Assembly (NCBI GenBank): GCA_020722705.1
Contig: DYKI01000005.1
Span: 30,681 to 94,680 of the forward strand
Length of the DNA: 64,000 nucleotides
DNA from: Chthonomonas calidirosea
Lineage (GTDB): Bacteria; Armatimonadota; Chthonomonadetes; Chthonomonadales; CAJBBX01
Reading direction: 5' to 3'
Shown piece by piece: positions 28,548-36,894 of this stretch. Numbering within the stretch: position 1 is the stretch's first letter; every line of letters starts with the position of its first letter. Both the position numbers and the translations under genes were made by a program. The notes below the pieces were generated by a model that was not told where the DNA came from, searched no databases, and worked only from the letters and a program-made list of their open reading frames with translations.

Positions 28548-28964
28548 ATGGCTAACGGTTCTGATGGCCCTTTGAGCGACGTAATAGGCATAGACCCGGG
28601 CCGCGACAAATGCGGCCTTGCCCATCTGCGCGCCGACGGCTCGGTAGCCGCGCGAGCCATCCTGGCCCCGGACGCTGTGGTCGGCTGGGTACGGCGCGTT
28701 CAGGTCGAGAACCGCGCCCGCGTTCTCTTGGGCAGCGGCACCGGACATCGGGCACTGGGGGCGCGCCTGACCGAAGCCGGTATCGCGTGGCAGTCCGTGG
28801 ACGAGACAGGCACGTCGGCCGAGGCTCGAAGGCGTTATCTCGCCGATCATCCCGCACGGGGATTGGGGCGACTTGTCCCTGCGGGTCTGCGGGTGCCCGA
28901 CGAGCCGTATGACGACTATGTGGCGCTGATATTGGCGGAACGTGCTCTTGCTGACGATTCTTGA
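28548..28964 (+). CDS. YqgF/RuvC-like RNase H-fold nuclease
   Basis: A 138-residue protein. VIGIDPGRDKCGLAHL supplies the first catalytic Asp and GxDPG pattern, WQSVDETGTSAEARRRY holds the central Glu, and PDEPYDDYVALI the final acidic residues. The fold matches YqgF, which trims pre-16S rRNA, or RuvC-type resolvases; at this length YqgF-like is more likely. It overlaps the promoter of the SLH porin gene by a few bases at its 3' end and is the last gene of the long plus-strand run. Confidence 0.75.
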   Translation: MANGSDGPLSDVIGIDPGRDKCGLAHLRADGSVAARAILAPDAVVGWVRRVQVENRARVLLGSGTGHRALGARLTEAGIAWQSVDETGTSAEARRRYLADHPARGLGRLVPAGLRVPDEPYDDYVALILAERALADDS

Positions 28965-28990
28965 CAAACGTGCGTACAGTATGGTAGTGT
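28961..28990 (+). promoter_or_regulatory. Extended -10 promoter of the SLH porin gene
   Basis: TTGACA at 28961-28966 and TAGTGT at 28985-28990 are 18 bases apart, and a TG pair one base before the -10 makes an extended -10 element. Transcription should begin near 28997, leaving a leader of about 284 bases before the ATG at 29281. Confidence 0.6.
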
Positions 28991-28996
28991 TCGCAC

Positions 28997-29280
28997 CAGC
29001 AGGCCTGCGGCGTTGAGTGCGTAGCCTAGAGTTAGGCGTATGACTCGGCGGGGCAGGTTTGGAGCAGGGGGATGCGAGGTCCGAGCGTTCGGGCTCTCCG
29101 GCCGCCAAGCGAGTGACCCGGTAGCCGTTCAATGTGGTGGGGGCGATGAAGAAGGAAACAGGGACTACTTCCTCACCTCCTCCGAAGGACAGCGACCGAG
29201 TGCGCAAGCCGTGCCGTCGGACCGTTCGGATGCCAGGATATCGCGGAGCCTCTGCAGCCACGTACTTAGGAGGAGGCAAA
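28997..29280 (+). promoter_or_regulatory. Long mRNA leader with possible RBS-sequestering element
   Basis: This gene-free stretch holds the leader of the SLH porin. CCTCCTCC at 29176-29183 is the exact complement of the ribosome binding site GGAGGAGG at 29269-29276, so the two could pair and close translation. A small hairpin GCCTAGAGTTAGGC lies near 29025. An open frame upstream of 29281 exists but has no ribosome binding site of this quality. No known riboswitch class was recognised. Confidence 0.4.
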
Positions 29281-31203
29281 ATGCGAAAGGTACTCACCTT
29301 TCTAGGCGCTTCCGTCTGTTTGGCGTGGGTGTTGCCCGTTATGGCGCAGGTTGCGCCGCCCGAGTTCAGTGACGTTCCAACCGATCACTGGGCATACGAT
29401 GCGGTCGAATCACTGCGCGCCAAGAACATCCTCGTCGGATACCCGGATGGATACTTCCGGGGGAAGCGCACGCTCAGCCGGTACGAGTTCGCAGTCGCGC
29501 TGAAGCGCGCCCTTGACAGCATCCAGTTGACAACCGGCCCGAAGGGCGATCCAGGCCCCCAGGGTCCCAAGGGCGACAAGGGCGAGAAGGGCGAAGCCGG
29601 TCCGCAGGGCCCATCGGGTGTTGCACCGGAAGAGCTCGCCACGCTCAAGAAGCTGGCTGACGAGTTCAAGGCAGAGCTTGCCAACCAGGGCGTCAACATT
29701 AACGCCCTGAACGCCAAGTTCGATAAGCTCGCTCAGGACGTTGCCGCCGTCAAGGCGGAGATCGCCAAGATGCCGAAGATCAGCGGCAACGTATTCGCCG
29801 GCATTCGTGCAGACCGCGCTCGCGTTCCGTATGCGGACGCGGACGGCCGACCGTCCGACAGCGACCTGAAGAACGAAGCGACGGTTGTCCATGCTCTCGA
29901 ACTGGGTGTCACCGCAAATGCGGGCGACACTGTCATCAAGGGCTCCTTGGTCGCGGACAACTACAAGAACTACCTGAACGGGTCGTTCAGCCAAGTCAGT
30001 TCCTTGAACACCAGTCCGAGTGGGGACGTGTGGATCAACCGACTGACCCTGGAATCTCCATTCGAGGGCGTCGGTCGCGAAGGCGCGTTGACCATCGGTC
30101 GCTTGCCCTTCCAGGTCAGCCCGCTTACTCTCTGGAAACCGGACGTGGATACGTACTTCGACAACCCCATAGTTGACGATGGCATGTATCGCATGGACGG
30201 CTTTACTCTTGGCACTAAGCTCGGCAGCGTGGGAGTTCAGGCGTTTGCCGGCTCGTTCAAGAGTGTGACCGGTTCGGTATCGGGGGGTGGCGTTTACAAC
30301 TCGCCGCTCGCCGGCCTGGGCGGCCCCAGCGTCTTTCGTTCGGCGAAGCCCGTAGGTATCGCAGTGGATAGCCCCCTGGTCTTGGATCAGGTCGGTGGGG
30401 TTGCCGTGAAGCTGCCGCTCAAGATCGGACCAGAAGATGGCAGCTACCTGCGCGCCGTTAGTCTGCTGGGCACGGGTAACGCAGGGTATGGGGCGTCCAA
30501 TCCTGCCACCAATGTGGCAGTTCTCGGTGCCGACACGAAGCTCAACCTGAGTGAGGCCGTTTCCTTCGAGGGCGCTTGGTCCAAGACCGTCACGGGCGGC
30601 GGAAGCGGACAGGGCCGAGACATCGGCAACGTGGTGCACTCGTACAACAACGCCTTCTTGGGCAAGGTGGGCTACACCAGCGGCAATCTCGGTCTGACTG
30701 CAGGATACAAGTACATTGATCCGATGTTCTACGCTCCCGGATACTGGGGCCGCGTGGGCAACTGGATCAATCCGACGAACATTCAAGGGCCGATGGTCAC
30801 GCTGAACTACAAGGTCTCGCCAACGTTCGCTATGAGCGCCGGCGGTGACTACCTGACGTCCGCTCGCAACTGGCGCTCCGCCGGTACCCTCGGCGAGGAC
30901 GACGAAATCTATCGCGTTCAAGTCGGGCTCCGGTGGGCGATCTCCGACGCATTTGAGACCGCCGTTGATTGGGAAGGCGTCTACTGGAAGCTGGCCACTG
31001 GCATTAGCACGAGCCCAAGCGTTCATCCGGTCGAGCATTACATCACTCTCGGCACCGGATACGAACTGAATGACACCACCAAGATCAAGCTGGGATACCA
31101 GATTGGTCAGTGGAACGGCAAGGGCTTCCTTACCGGTGGTGCGGGCTCCGGCTCCGGCTACAACTACAACGCCTTTACGACCCAGGTCTCGGTCAAGTTC
31201 TAG
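29281..31203 (+). CDS. SLH-domain outer-membrane porin with collagen-like linker
   Basis: A 640-residue envelope protein. Residues 1-22 are a signal peptide. One SLH domain (about 27-85: FSDVPTDHWAYDAV, NILVGYPDGYF, LSRYEFAVAL) should bind peptidoglycan-linked polymer. Residues 86-113 are nine consecutive collagen-type Gly-X-Y triplets. A helical coiled-coil region follows to about 165, then a beta-strand-rich barrel ending TTQVSVKF with the terminal Phe typical of outer-membrane proteins. This is the OmpM/SlpA plan, tethering the outer membrane to the cell wall, with an added collagen-like spacer. AGGAGGAGG lies immediately upstream. Probably abundant. Confidence 0.88.
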   Translation: MRKVLTFLGASVCLAWVLPVMAQVAPPEFSDVPTDHWAYDAVESLRAKNILVGYPDGYFRGKRTLSRYEFAVALKRALDSIQLTTGPKGDPGPQGPKGDKGEKGEAGPQGPSGVAPEELATLKKLADEFKAELANQGVNINALNAKFDKLAQDVAAVKAEIAKMPKISGNVFAGIRADRARVPYADADGRPSDSDLKNEATVVHALELGVTANAGDTVIKGSLVADNYKNYLNGSFSQVSSLNTSPSGDVWINRLTLESPFEGVGREGALTIGRLPFQVSPLTLWKPDVDTYFDNPIVDDGMYRMDGFTLGTKLGSVGVQAFAGSFKSVTGSVSGGGVYNSPLAGLGGPSVFRSAKPVGIAVDSPLVLDQVGGVAVKLPLKIGPEDGSYLRAVSLLGTGNAGYGASNPATNVAVLGADTKLNLSEAVSFEGAWSKTVTGGGSGQGRDIGNVVHSYNNAFLGKVGYTSGNLGLTAGYKYIDPMFYAPGYWGRVGNWINPTNIQGPMVTLNYKVSPTFAMSAGGDYLTSARNWRSAGTLGEDDEIYRVQVGLRWAISDAFETAVDWEGVYWKLATGISTSPSVHPVEHYITLGTGYELNDTTKIKLGYQIGQWNGKGFLTGGAGSGSGYNYNAFTTQVSVKF

Positions 31204-31235
31204 GACCCGGCCCCGTCGTTAGGGCGTTTTCGCTC

Positions 31236-31273
31236 AGGCTCCTGCCGCGGTCCTTTGCGGCAGGAGCCTTTTG
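31236..31273 (+). terminator. Rho-independent terminator after the SLH porin gene
   Basis: A perfect 13-base stem, 31236-31248 (AGGCTCCTGCCGC) with 31257-31269 (GCGGCAGGAGCCT), eight-base loop, then TTTTGTT. It isolates the porin transcript from the small secreted protein downstream. Confidence 0.85.
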
Positions 31274-31321
31274 TTCAACAAAGAACCTCGCCATTATGGC
31301 GGGGGGAAGGAGTTTCAGACA

Positions 31322-31753
31322 ATGCGAAGCAGATCCATGCGCATCGTCGCAATCGCTTGTGGTTGTCTTGTCCTGGGTGGGGTGGCCGGAGCGCAGCTCG
31401 GAAGCCTTGTAAAGGGCGGAGCCATTGCCCTGGCCGTCAGCAAGTTCGGGAAGGACATTGACAAGGCGATAAACACGCTGACCGGGCAGAAGAACGTCGG
31501 CCATACTCAGGCCACCAAGGTTGTGCCTATACTGTCGCTTGGCGATGGCGGGCACATTGGCGCGGTTCAGGTGACCGGACCTGAGCGCCTCGTCAAGAGG
31601 GTAGAGGCAGTGGCGCAGCTTGAGGGGCGGTTCAGGGCCATCGGTGGTGTCCGCCTTCGAGCGCTGGTTCCGATCAGCACCAAGACGCCGCAGAAGGGCC
31701 TGAATCGTGTCGAAGGTGTTGGCGTCAGCGCCATCATTGACTTCAAGCTCTAA
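31322..31753 (+). CDS. Small secreted protein of unknown function
   Basis: A 143-residue protein with a signal peptide (about residues 1-24, RIVAIACGCLVLGGVAGA) and a mature part of mixed strands: AIALAVSKFGKDIDKAINTLTG, HIGAVQVTGPERLV, and a C-terminal VGVSAIIDFKL. No known motif was recognised. GGGAAGGAG lies before the ATG at 31322; an open frame starts earlier at 31271 but inside the terminator. It stands alone between the porin terminator and the palindrome at 31805. Confidence 0.7.
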   Translation: MRSRSMRIVAIACGCLVLGGVAGAQLGSLVKGGAIALAVSKFGKDIDKAINTLTGQKNVGHTQATKVVPILSLGDGGHIGAVQVTGPERLVKRVEAVAQLEGRFRAIGGVRLRALVPISTKTPQKGLNRVEGVGVSAIIDFKL

Positions 31754-31804
31754 ATCCGACGGCGTATGCCCATATGCTGTCCGAACGAACGGCCTGTGCG
31801 GGGT

Positions 31805-31865
31805 GTATAGGAATGCGGCGCAATCCTATACTCAGGCACTGGGCCACGACCGACGCAGTGCCTGA
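31805..31865 (+). promoter_or_regulatory. Operator-like palindrome over a -10 element, plus hairpin
   Basis: The 27 bases at 31805-31831 form a near-perfect palindrome (arms GTATAGGA and TCCTATAC, inner TGCG/CGCA) with only one mismatched pair and the central base unpaired. TATACT at 31827-31832 overlaps its right arm and matches other -10 sites in the window; no good -35 is visible. Directly next to it TCAGGCACTG (31832-31841) pairs with CAGTGCCTGA (31856-31865). This looks like a regulator-binding site controlling the phosphoesterase gene, with a hairpin in its leader. Confidence 0.5.
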
Positions 31866-31912
31866 ATGCCATGTGTGCGTGGGTGTCGGTTGGCCAGATG
31901 AAGGAGCGCACC

Positions 31913-34354
31913 TTGGGTAACCGGAAGATGTTGCGGGCAGTTGCGGAGACTGCTGTGGTTGTGGCGGCCCTGGTGACGGTCGCGCCGGCTTCTCCGGCCG
32001 TCGGCCGAATGATGGAGACGGGACAGCGCGGACGAGCGCCCGGGGCGGAGGGCGATGCTGCAGTGCTCCACACGGGATGGCGTATCCATCCTGCCGGCGA
32101 ACACGTGCCAAGCGGCGATCTTCCGCTTGGCGGCGTTCTCAGCCCCGACGGCAGGCATGTCCTCATCGCGAACTGCGGGTTCGGAGCTCACGCTATCCAC
32201 ATCCTCGACATGACGACGAAGGAGCGCGTGGCTCGATTGCCTGTGGCGCGCGCATGGCACGGTGGGGCGTGGATGCCCGATGGCCAGGGTTTCTTCGTGT
32301 CGGGCGGCATCGCCAACCCGCTGAACGACATCTACCGGTACGAGATGCGCGACGGCTCCTGGGTGCGGGGACAGGGCCTGCGTCTTGAAGGGCCGAAGGT
32401 CTCAACGGCGTGTGTATCGTGGATCGCGCTGTCAGGCGACGGTCGGACGCTCTACGCGACGAATCTGGCCGACAACCGCCTGCATGTTCTCGATACTGTG
32501 ACCGGCGACACCCACGCACGCCTCGAAGTTGGGATGCGTCCGGTCGCCGGTGCGGTGTCGAGGGACGGCAAGCGGATGTTCATTGCCAACTGGGGCGGGT
32601 CGGAGGTGGTCTCGATTGGCCTGACCGACCCGCGCAGACCCGTCCTGAAGGCGCGCTGGAAGGTGGGCCCACACCCGAATGCGGTGGCGCTTGTTGATGA
32701 TGCCCGGCTCTTCGTCAGTTGCGGCAACGACGATACGGTGTACGCTCTGGACGCGGGGGATGGCAGGCAAGTTGAGCGCATTCGTACCTCGCTCAAGCCG
32801 CATGCGGCGCTTGGAAGCACTCCGAACGCGCTTGCTTATGCGGCCGGGCGTCTGTATGTGGCCAACGCCGACAACAACAACGTGTGCGTTGTAAACGTAT
32901 CGCGACCCGGCAGATCGCGCGTTCTCGGCTTCATACCGACGGGATGGTATCCGAGCGCTGTCGTCGCGTCACGCGACGGCCACCGGCTTCTGATCGGATC
33001 CGGGAAGGGCACGGGCACCCGCCCGAACCGGGCCCGTTTGCCCATCAACCCGATCGTGCCGGCCGGCTTCGAGTACATAGGCGCGCAGCTCAACGGATTG
33101 CTCTCATTCGTGGACGCCCCCGACAATGGTCGGCTTGCTCGATACACGCGCGAGGTGCTGGCCCTCACGCCTGATGGCGCCAGAACGATGCGTGATGCGG
33201 CGTCAGGCCGCCGATCGCCCATTCCCACACGTGTTGGAGGGCGCAGCCCGATCCGGTACGTGTTGTATGTGATCAAAGAGAACCGAACCTATGATCAGGT
33301 GTTCGGCGACATCGAACGGGGAAACGGCGATCCGTCGCTGTGCCTCTTCGGTCGTGAGGTGACGCCCAATCAGCATGCCCTTGCGGAGGAGTTCGTTCTG
33401 CTCGACAATCTCTACTGCACGGGCGAAGTCTCGGCTGATGGGCACCCGTGGAGCACGATGGCATATGCCACCGACCATACGCAGCGCTCATGGGTGCTGC
33501 GGTATTCGGGGAAGGGCAGCCTGCCCGATGCAGCTTCAATGGGGGATTCGGCCTCCGGCTTCATCTGGGACGCCTGCAAAGCGAAGGGCATTTCGTATCG
33601 TTCGTACGGGGAGTACGCGGGTCATCCCAGCCTCGCCGGGCACCATAGCCTGGCCTATGTCGGCAAGGAGGGACCGGGATCGGCGCCTCCGGGCCGGGAC
33701 ACCGATCGGGCGGACATCTTCATCCGCGAGTTCAAGGAGTTTGAGCGGACCGGTACGATGCCGCGCTTCATGGTGATGTCGCTGGGCGAGAACCACACGA
33801 ACGGCACGAAGCCGGGCTCGTATACGCCCAAGGCGATGGTCGCGTCAAACGACCTGGCGCTGGGCCGGATCGTCGAAGCGGTCACCCACAGCAGTCTCTG
33901 GCCGCAGTTCGCAATCTTCGTGATCGAGGACGACGCTCAGAACGGACCCGATCACGTCGATTCCCACCGAACGACCGGCCTTGTGATCAGTCCCTATGTG
34001 CGCCGGGGGTACGTTGACAGCACGATGTACTCGACCAGTTCGATGCTCCGGACGATGGAGCTGATTCTGGGCTTACCGCCCCTGACGCAACATGACGCAT
34101 CGGCAACGCCAATGCACAGGTGCTTCACCCGCACCGCGGATGTTCGGCCGTACCGAGCTCTGCCCGCCCGAATCAACCTGGAGGAGCGGAATGCGTCGAA
34201 TGCGTATGGCGCGGTCCAATCGGCCCGGATGGACTGGAGCGAGTACGACCGCATCAACGAGGACGAACTGAACCGCATTCTGTGGCACAGCATCAAAGGT
34301 CCGAACGTGCCGTATCCTGCGCCCGTCCGAACAGCTCTGGTTGGGGTCAAATAG
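31913..34354 (+). CDS. Secreted beta-propeller/phosphoesterase fusion
   Basis: An 813-residue exported protein. After a signal peptide (about 1-30) come YVTN/YncE-type propeller repeats (about 55-410; for example VLSPDGRHVLIANCG and LYVANADNNNVCVVNV). A phosphoesterase domain of the PF04185 type, in the alkaline-phosphatase superfamily, follows (about 445-790), with VIKENRTYDQVFGD (Glu456, Asn457, Thr459) and FVIEDDAQNGPDHVDSHRT. Substrate is unknown; a phosphate ester or phospholipid is likely. The TTG at 31913 has AAGGAG seven bases before it; an in-frame ATG at 31898 is the alternative. A paralogue lies at 57609. Confidence 0.82.
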   Translation: MGNRKMLRAVAETAVVVAALVTVAPASPAVGRMMETGQRGRAPGAEGDAAVLHTGWRIHPAGEHVPSGDLPLGGVLSPDGRHVLIANCGFGAHAIHILDMTTKERVARLPVARAWHGGAWMPDGQGFFVSGGIANPLNDIYRYEMRDGSWVRGQGLRLEGPKVSTACVSWIALSGDGRTLYATNLADNRLHVLDTVTGDTHARLEVGMRPVAGAVSRDGKRMFIANWGGSEVVSIGLTDPRRPVLKARWKVGPHPNAVALVDDARLFVSCGNDDTVYALDAGDGRQVERIRTSLKPHAALGSTPNALAYAAGRLYVANADNNNVCVVNVSRPGRSRVLGFIPTGWYPSAVVASRDGHRLLIGSGKGTGTRPNRARLPINPIVPAGFEYIGAQLNGLLSFVDAPDNGRLARYTREVLALTPDGARTMRDAASGRRSPIPTRVGGRSPIRYVLYVIKENRTYDQVFGDIERGNGDPSLCLFGREVTPNQHALAEEFVLLDNLYCTGEVSADGHPWSTMAYATDHTQRSWVLRYSGKGSLPDAASMGDSASGFIWDACKAKGISYRSYGEYAGHPSLAGHHSLAYVGKEGPGSAPPGRDTDRADIFIREFKEFERTGTMPRFMVMSLGENHTNGTKPGSYTPKAMVASNDLALGRIVEAVTHSSLWPQFAIFVIEDDAQNGPDHVDSHRTTGLVISPYVRRGYVDSTMYSTSSMLRTMELILGLPPLTQHDASATPMHRCFTRTADVRPYRALPARINLEERNASNAYGAVQSARMDWSEYDRINEDELNRILWHSIKGPNVPYPAPVRTALVGVK

Positions 34355-34358
34355 ACAT

Positions 34359-34379
34359 GGGGCCGCTGTGCGCGGCCCC
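34359..34379 (+). terminator. Hairpin after the phosphoesterase gene
   Basis: GGGGCCGC (34359-34366) pairs with GCGGCCCC (34372-34379) over a five-base loop. There is no T-tract. It sits five bases after the stop codon and before the minus-strand tRNA. Confidence 0.45.
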
Positions 34380-34386
34380 GAGCGGA

Positions 34387-34459
34387 TGGGCCCGGTAGGA
34401 TTCGAACCTACGATCAATCAGTTATGAGCCGACTGCCTTGACCACTAGGCTACGGGCCC
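34387..34459 (-). tRNA. tRNA with CAT anticodon (probably tRNA-Ile2, or elongator Met)
   Basis: On the minus strand a full 73-base cloverleaf is present: acceptor GGGCCCG pairing with CGGGCCC, D-stem GCCT/AGGC, anticodon loop CTCATAA, T-arm CGTAGGTTCGAATCCTACC-like, and discriminator A. The anticodon is CAT. It is not an initiator because base pair 1-72 is G-C. Positions 4-69 and 5-68 are both C-G, the pairs recognised by the lysidine synthetase TilS, so Ile2 is favoured over Met. CCA is not encoded. Confidence 0.9.
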
Positions 34460-34527
34460 TGTTGCGCCTATTTTACCTCACCTGGTACGGGCCGTTGACT
34501 GTGAAGCGTGCCGCAGCGCTGGTTCTG

Positions 34528-35379
34528 TCACCTGACTCCGGTCAGCCGGTCGAGGGCACGGAGCAGAGGATGAGCCTCAATGATCGCCGATATTGACCAA
34601 CGCTCGGCAACAACGTGGACGCCCACGAGCCCTGCAAGGAGGACATACTGTGCAGCCTCGGTTTGGGCTGCGAGAAGCGCCGATACGCCGACACAGGCGC
34701 CGAGCGCATTGCTCCCTGTGTCTCCGAGCATCAGCGCTCCAAGCGCGTCCCTGCGGTAGGTGGCCGCTGCCGCCAGCGCGATGCACAGGACGCACGATTG
34801 CTCGAGCGTCGTCGCACGACCTCCCAGCGCCGCGATGGCGGCTGCGAGCAGCGCTAGAGAGGCAGCCGTCGCTCGGCCCGGCCTCAGATCGAGCAGGTTC
34901 ACCAGGTTGGCGCTGAGGGCGATGACCGCTCCTTTGAGGACGATAGCCCATTCGCTTGCGCCCAGGAGCGGTCCGGCGATCAGGAGCCCAAGCACGATGC
35001 CTCCGGCCGCTTTGCCAAGGCCGGATGTGAATCGCCGCTCCAGGATGAGTCTGCGTACGTGGCCCCTCAGCCCTTTCGCGCCAGGACCGCCCCAACGATC
35101 ATCGGCCAGTCCCAGAGCGCCGAAGCCGATCAACGCCGTCAGCATGGCGAGGACGGAGCCGCTGAAGGTTGCCGTTGACGCACCCAGGACAGCGAGCCCG
35201 AGGCCTGCACCGCCGATGATGGCCAATCCGCACGCCGTCGGGATCATGTGACCGCGAAAGTTGCTGCGGACCATCCCGGAGGCGGCCAGCCTCTCAGGAA
35301 GCGCCCTGATGAGGAAAGCGGACGCAAGCGCGGCCGTTAGGCCGCTTGCGACCGTCGGCCAGTATGACGGCATAGCCAC
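34528..35379 (-). CDS. WecA/MraY-like glycosyl-1-phosphate transferase
   Basis: A 283-residue polytopic membrane protein that should load a sugar phosphate onto a lipid carrier. The family's active-site loops are present: GALGLADDRWGG (the DD pair), NLVNLLDLRPGRA, and ALMLGDTGSNALG. About eight or nine hydrophobic segments are visible. It is shorter than typical MraY (around 320-360), so it is more like the small WecA-type relatives found beside steA and mctB. It overlaps the glycosyltransferase gene by about 40 bases, and a slightly later ATG (35373) is possible. Confidence 0.8.
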   Translation of the reverse strand: MAMPSYWPTVASGLTAALASAFLIRALPERLAASGMVRSNFRGHMIPTACGLAIIGGAGLGLAVLGASTATFSGSVLAMLTALIGFGALGLADDRWGGPGAKGLRGHVRRLILERRFTSGLGKAAGGIVLGLLIAGPLLGASEWAIVLKGAVIALSANLVNLLDLRPGRATAASLALLAAAIAALGGRATTLEQSCVLCIALAAAATYRRDALGALMLGDTGSNALGACVGVSALLAAQTEAAQYVLLAGLVGVHVVAERWSISAIIEAHPLLRALDRLTGVR

Positions 35380-36038
35380 TTACGGCGCACCCATAGCGCC
35401 AGCGCAACATCGCGAAACTGCCGGGCACGATGGAGGAAACCGGGCAAGTCGTTGCCCGTTACCCTGTGCGCCATCTCAACAGGCACCTCGATCACCGTGT
35501 AGCCGGCGCATATGGCGTCAATGGTCAAAGCGACCTCGCTTCCGAAGCCCCGAGCCAGTCCGCGGGCGTGTGACCAGACCGCACGGCGGAGTGCCCGTTG
35601 ACCCGACAGCGGCGCCTCCATGGTGCGGCCCGTCATGCGGAATATCCCATAGCGGGCGAGGCCTACCACCAAGCCGAAGCCGCCTCCCTTTCCGGGCTGC
35701 GAGGGAAGCGCCCCGATGGTCATGTCGCACTCGCCGTTGAGGACCGGCTCGATGAGAGGCCGGACGTTGGCGGCGGTAGCGCCAAGGTCAGCGTCGAGGA
35801 ACAGCAGGAAGTTGCCATGAGCGGCGCGACACCCGGCGTCCTGAGCGCCTCGTTTGCCGCGGTGATGGCGAAGGCGCAGCACCTTGGCGCCCGTGGCGGA
35901 TGCCACTCTGTACGTATGGTCGGTGGAGCCGTCGTCAACGACGATGATCTCCTCGACCTGTCCCGAATCCCTGAGGGCCAGGATGGTCTCTTCGATGCAG
36001 TGCTCCTCGTTGTATGCGGGGATCACCGCTGAGATCAT
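35337..36038 (-). CDS. Family 2 glycosyltransferase
   Basis: A 233-residue cytoplasmic or membrane-associated sugar transferase of the GT-A fold. It has AVIPAYNEEHCIEETI at the N-terminus, IIVVDDGSTD for nucleotide binding, FLLFLDADLGA with the metal-binding DxD, and a late GFGSEVALTIDAI. The ATG overlaps the mctB-like stop in ATGA. It probably transfers a sugar to the lipid carrier made by the neighbouring WecA-like enzyme; donor and acceptor are unknown. Confidence 0.88.
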   Translation of the reverse strand: MISAVIPAYNEEHCIEETILALRDSGQVEEIIVVDDGSTDHTYRVASATGAKVLRLRHHRGKRGAQDAGCRAAHGNFLLFLDADLGATAANVRPLIEPVLNGECDMTIGALPSQPGKGGGFGLVVGLARYGIFRMTGRTMEAPLSGQRALRRAVWSHARGLARGFGSEVALTIDAICAGYTVIEVPVEMAHRVTGNDLPGFLHRARQFRDVALALWVRRKWLCRHTGRRSQAA

Positions 36039-36892
36039 GGTTCCGAGCCTCCCGCAGGGAGGATGCCGTCGCGGGCGGTGTCCTTCACGCCATATGATCC
36101 TCTCTCACCGGCAAGCAGGAGTATGAGCGCCGTCCGCCCGATGTCCGTGTCAATGTTGTCCACAGTGCTCATGTTCCGTGCCTGGTATGCGGGTATGTAC
36201 GATTGAACACTGTCATGCGGCTCCGAACCAACGAGCATGATGCCATACTCGCTCATCGCTTCGATCAGAGGGTGGTCTATTCTCAGCCACCGCTTGTCGC
36301 CTTCGTCGCGTCCGCCGCCAATCAGGACGGCAGCACTCACGGGTGTGCGGTAGTCGCCCTGCATCTCCACGAGACCCGTGGCTGCAATGGCGCGTTCATC
36401 GGCCTGTGAGCCGCCGCGGACGATGACCGAGGCCAGCGTTTCGAAGACGCCCTTGCGATCGTCGGGAATGGCAGGACGCCATCGGCGCATGGCGGCGACT
36501 ATTCGGGCAAGGTCGGTTTCCAGCCTGAGCGACATCGTCGGCGATATGCGGGTCACGGATGCGACGGTACCTCCAGCCGCCTTGATGGCATCGGCTGTCT
36601 GCGGCACTGCGTCGGCGTAGTCGCCGGTCACGACGATCGCGGTACGCGACTTTTCGAGCGCCTTACGCGTGACGATTGAGGAGAGCGCCACGATCGCGCG
36701 CGACCGGCTCTCATTCTCTTCGCGGAGCGGCTGAATCTCGTTGCTGAAGCGCTCGTTCAACTGCGTAAGCTGCAGCCTTAGCCTGTCAACGAGAGCCTCC
36801 TGAAGATAGGAGCTGCCAATCACCATGCCGACGCCGAGGGCCATGAACACGGCCACAATGGTGGCGACATGGTAACGAAAGCCCGGGCCCAT
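36035..36892 (-). CDS. MctB-family (copper transporter/DUF3186) membrane-anchored protein
   Basis: A 285-residue protein with an N-terminal membrane helix (YHVATIVAVFMALGVGMVIGS, about residues 7-27), a short coiled coil (to about 65) and a Rossmann-like extracytoplasmic domain. This is the layout of MctB (Rv1698), described as a copper-related channel in mycobacteria, although the function is disputed. The ATG at 36892 is preferred over 36925 because it leaves a two-base gap from the upstream steA stop and has GGGGA before it. The gene order steA-mctB is conserved with Actinobacteria. Confidence 0.82.
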   Translation of the reverse strand: MGPGFRYHVATIVAVFMALGVGMVIGSSYLQEALVDRLRLQLTQLNERFSNEIQPLREENESRSRAIVALSSIVTRKALEKSRTAIVVTGDYADAVPQTADAIKAAGGTVASVTRISPTMSLRLETDLARIVAAMRRWRPAIPDDRKGVFETLASVIVRGGSQADERAIAATGLVEMQGDYRTPVSAAVLIGGGRDEGDKRWLRIDHPLIEAMSEYGIMLVGSEPHDSVQSYIPAYQARNMSTVDNIDTDIGRTALILLLAGERGSYGVKDTARDGILPAGGSEP

Positions 36893-36894
36893 GC

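Noticed and set aside
29521..29625. Gly-X-Y run read as a phage tail collagen protein
   Set aside because: It is short, and lies in frame between an SLH domain and a porin barrel with no phage genes nearby.
29410..31038. 542-codon open frame on the minus strand
   Set aside because: Antisense shadow of the SLH porin gene, which has signal peptide, SLH and barrel features in the sense frame.
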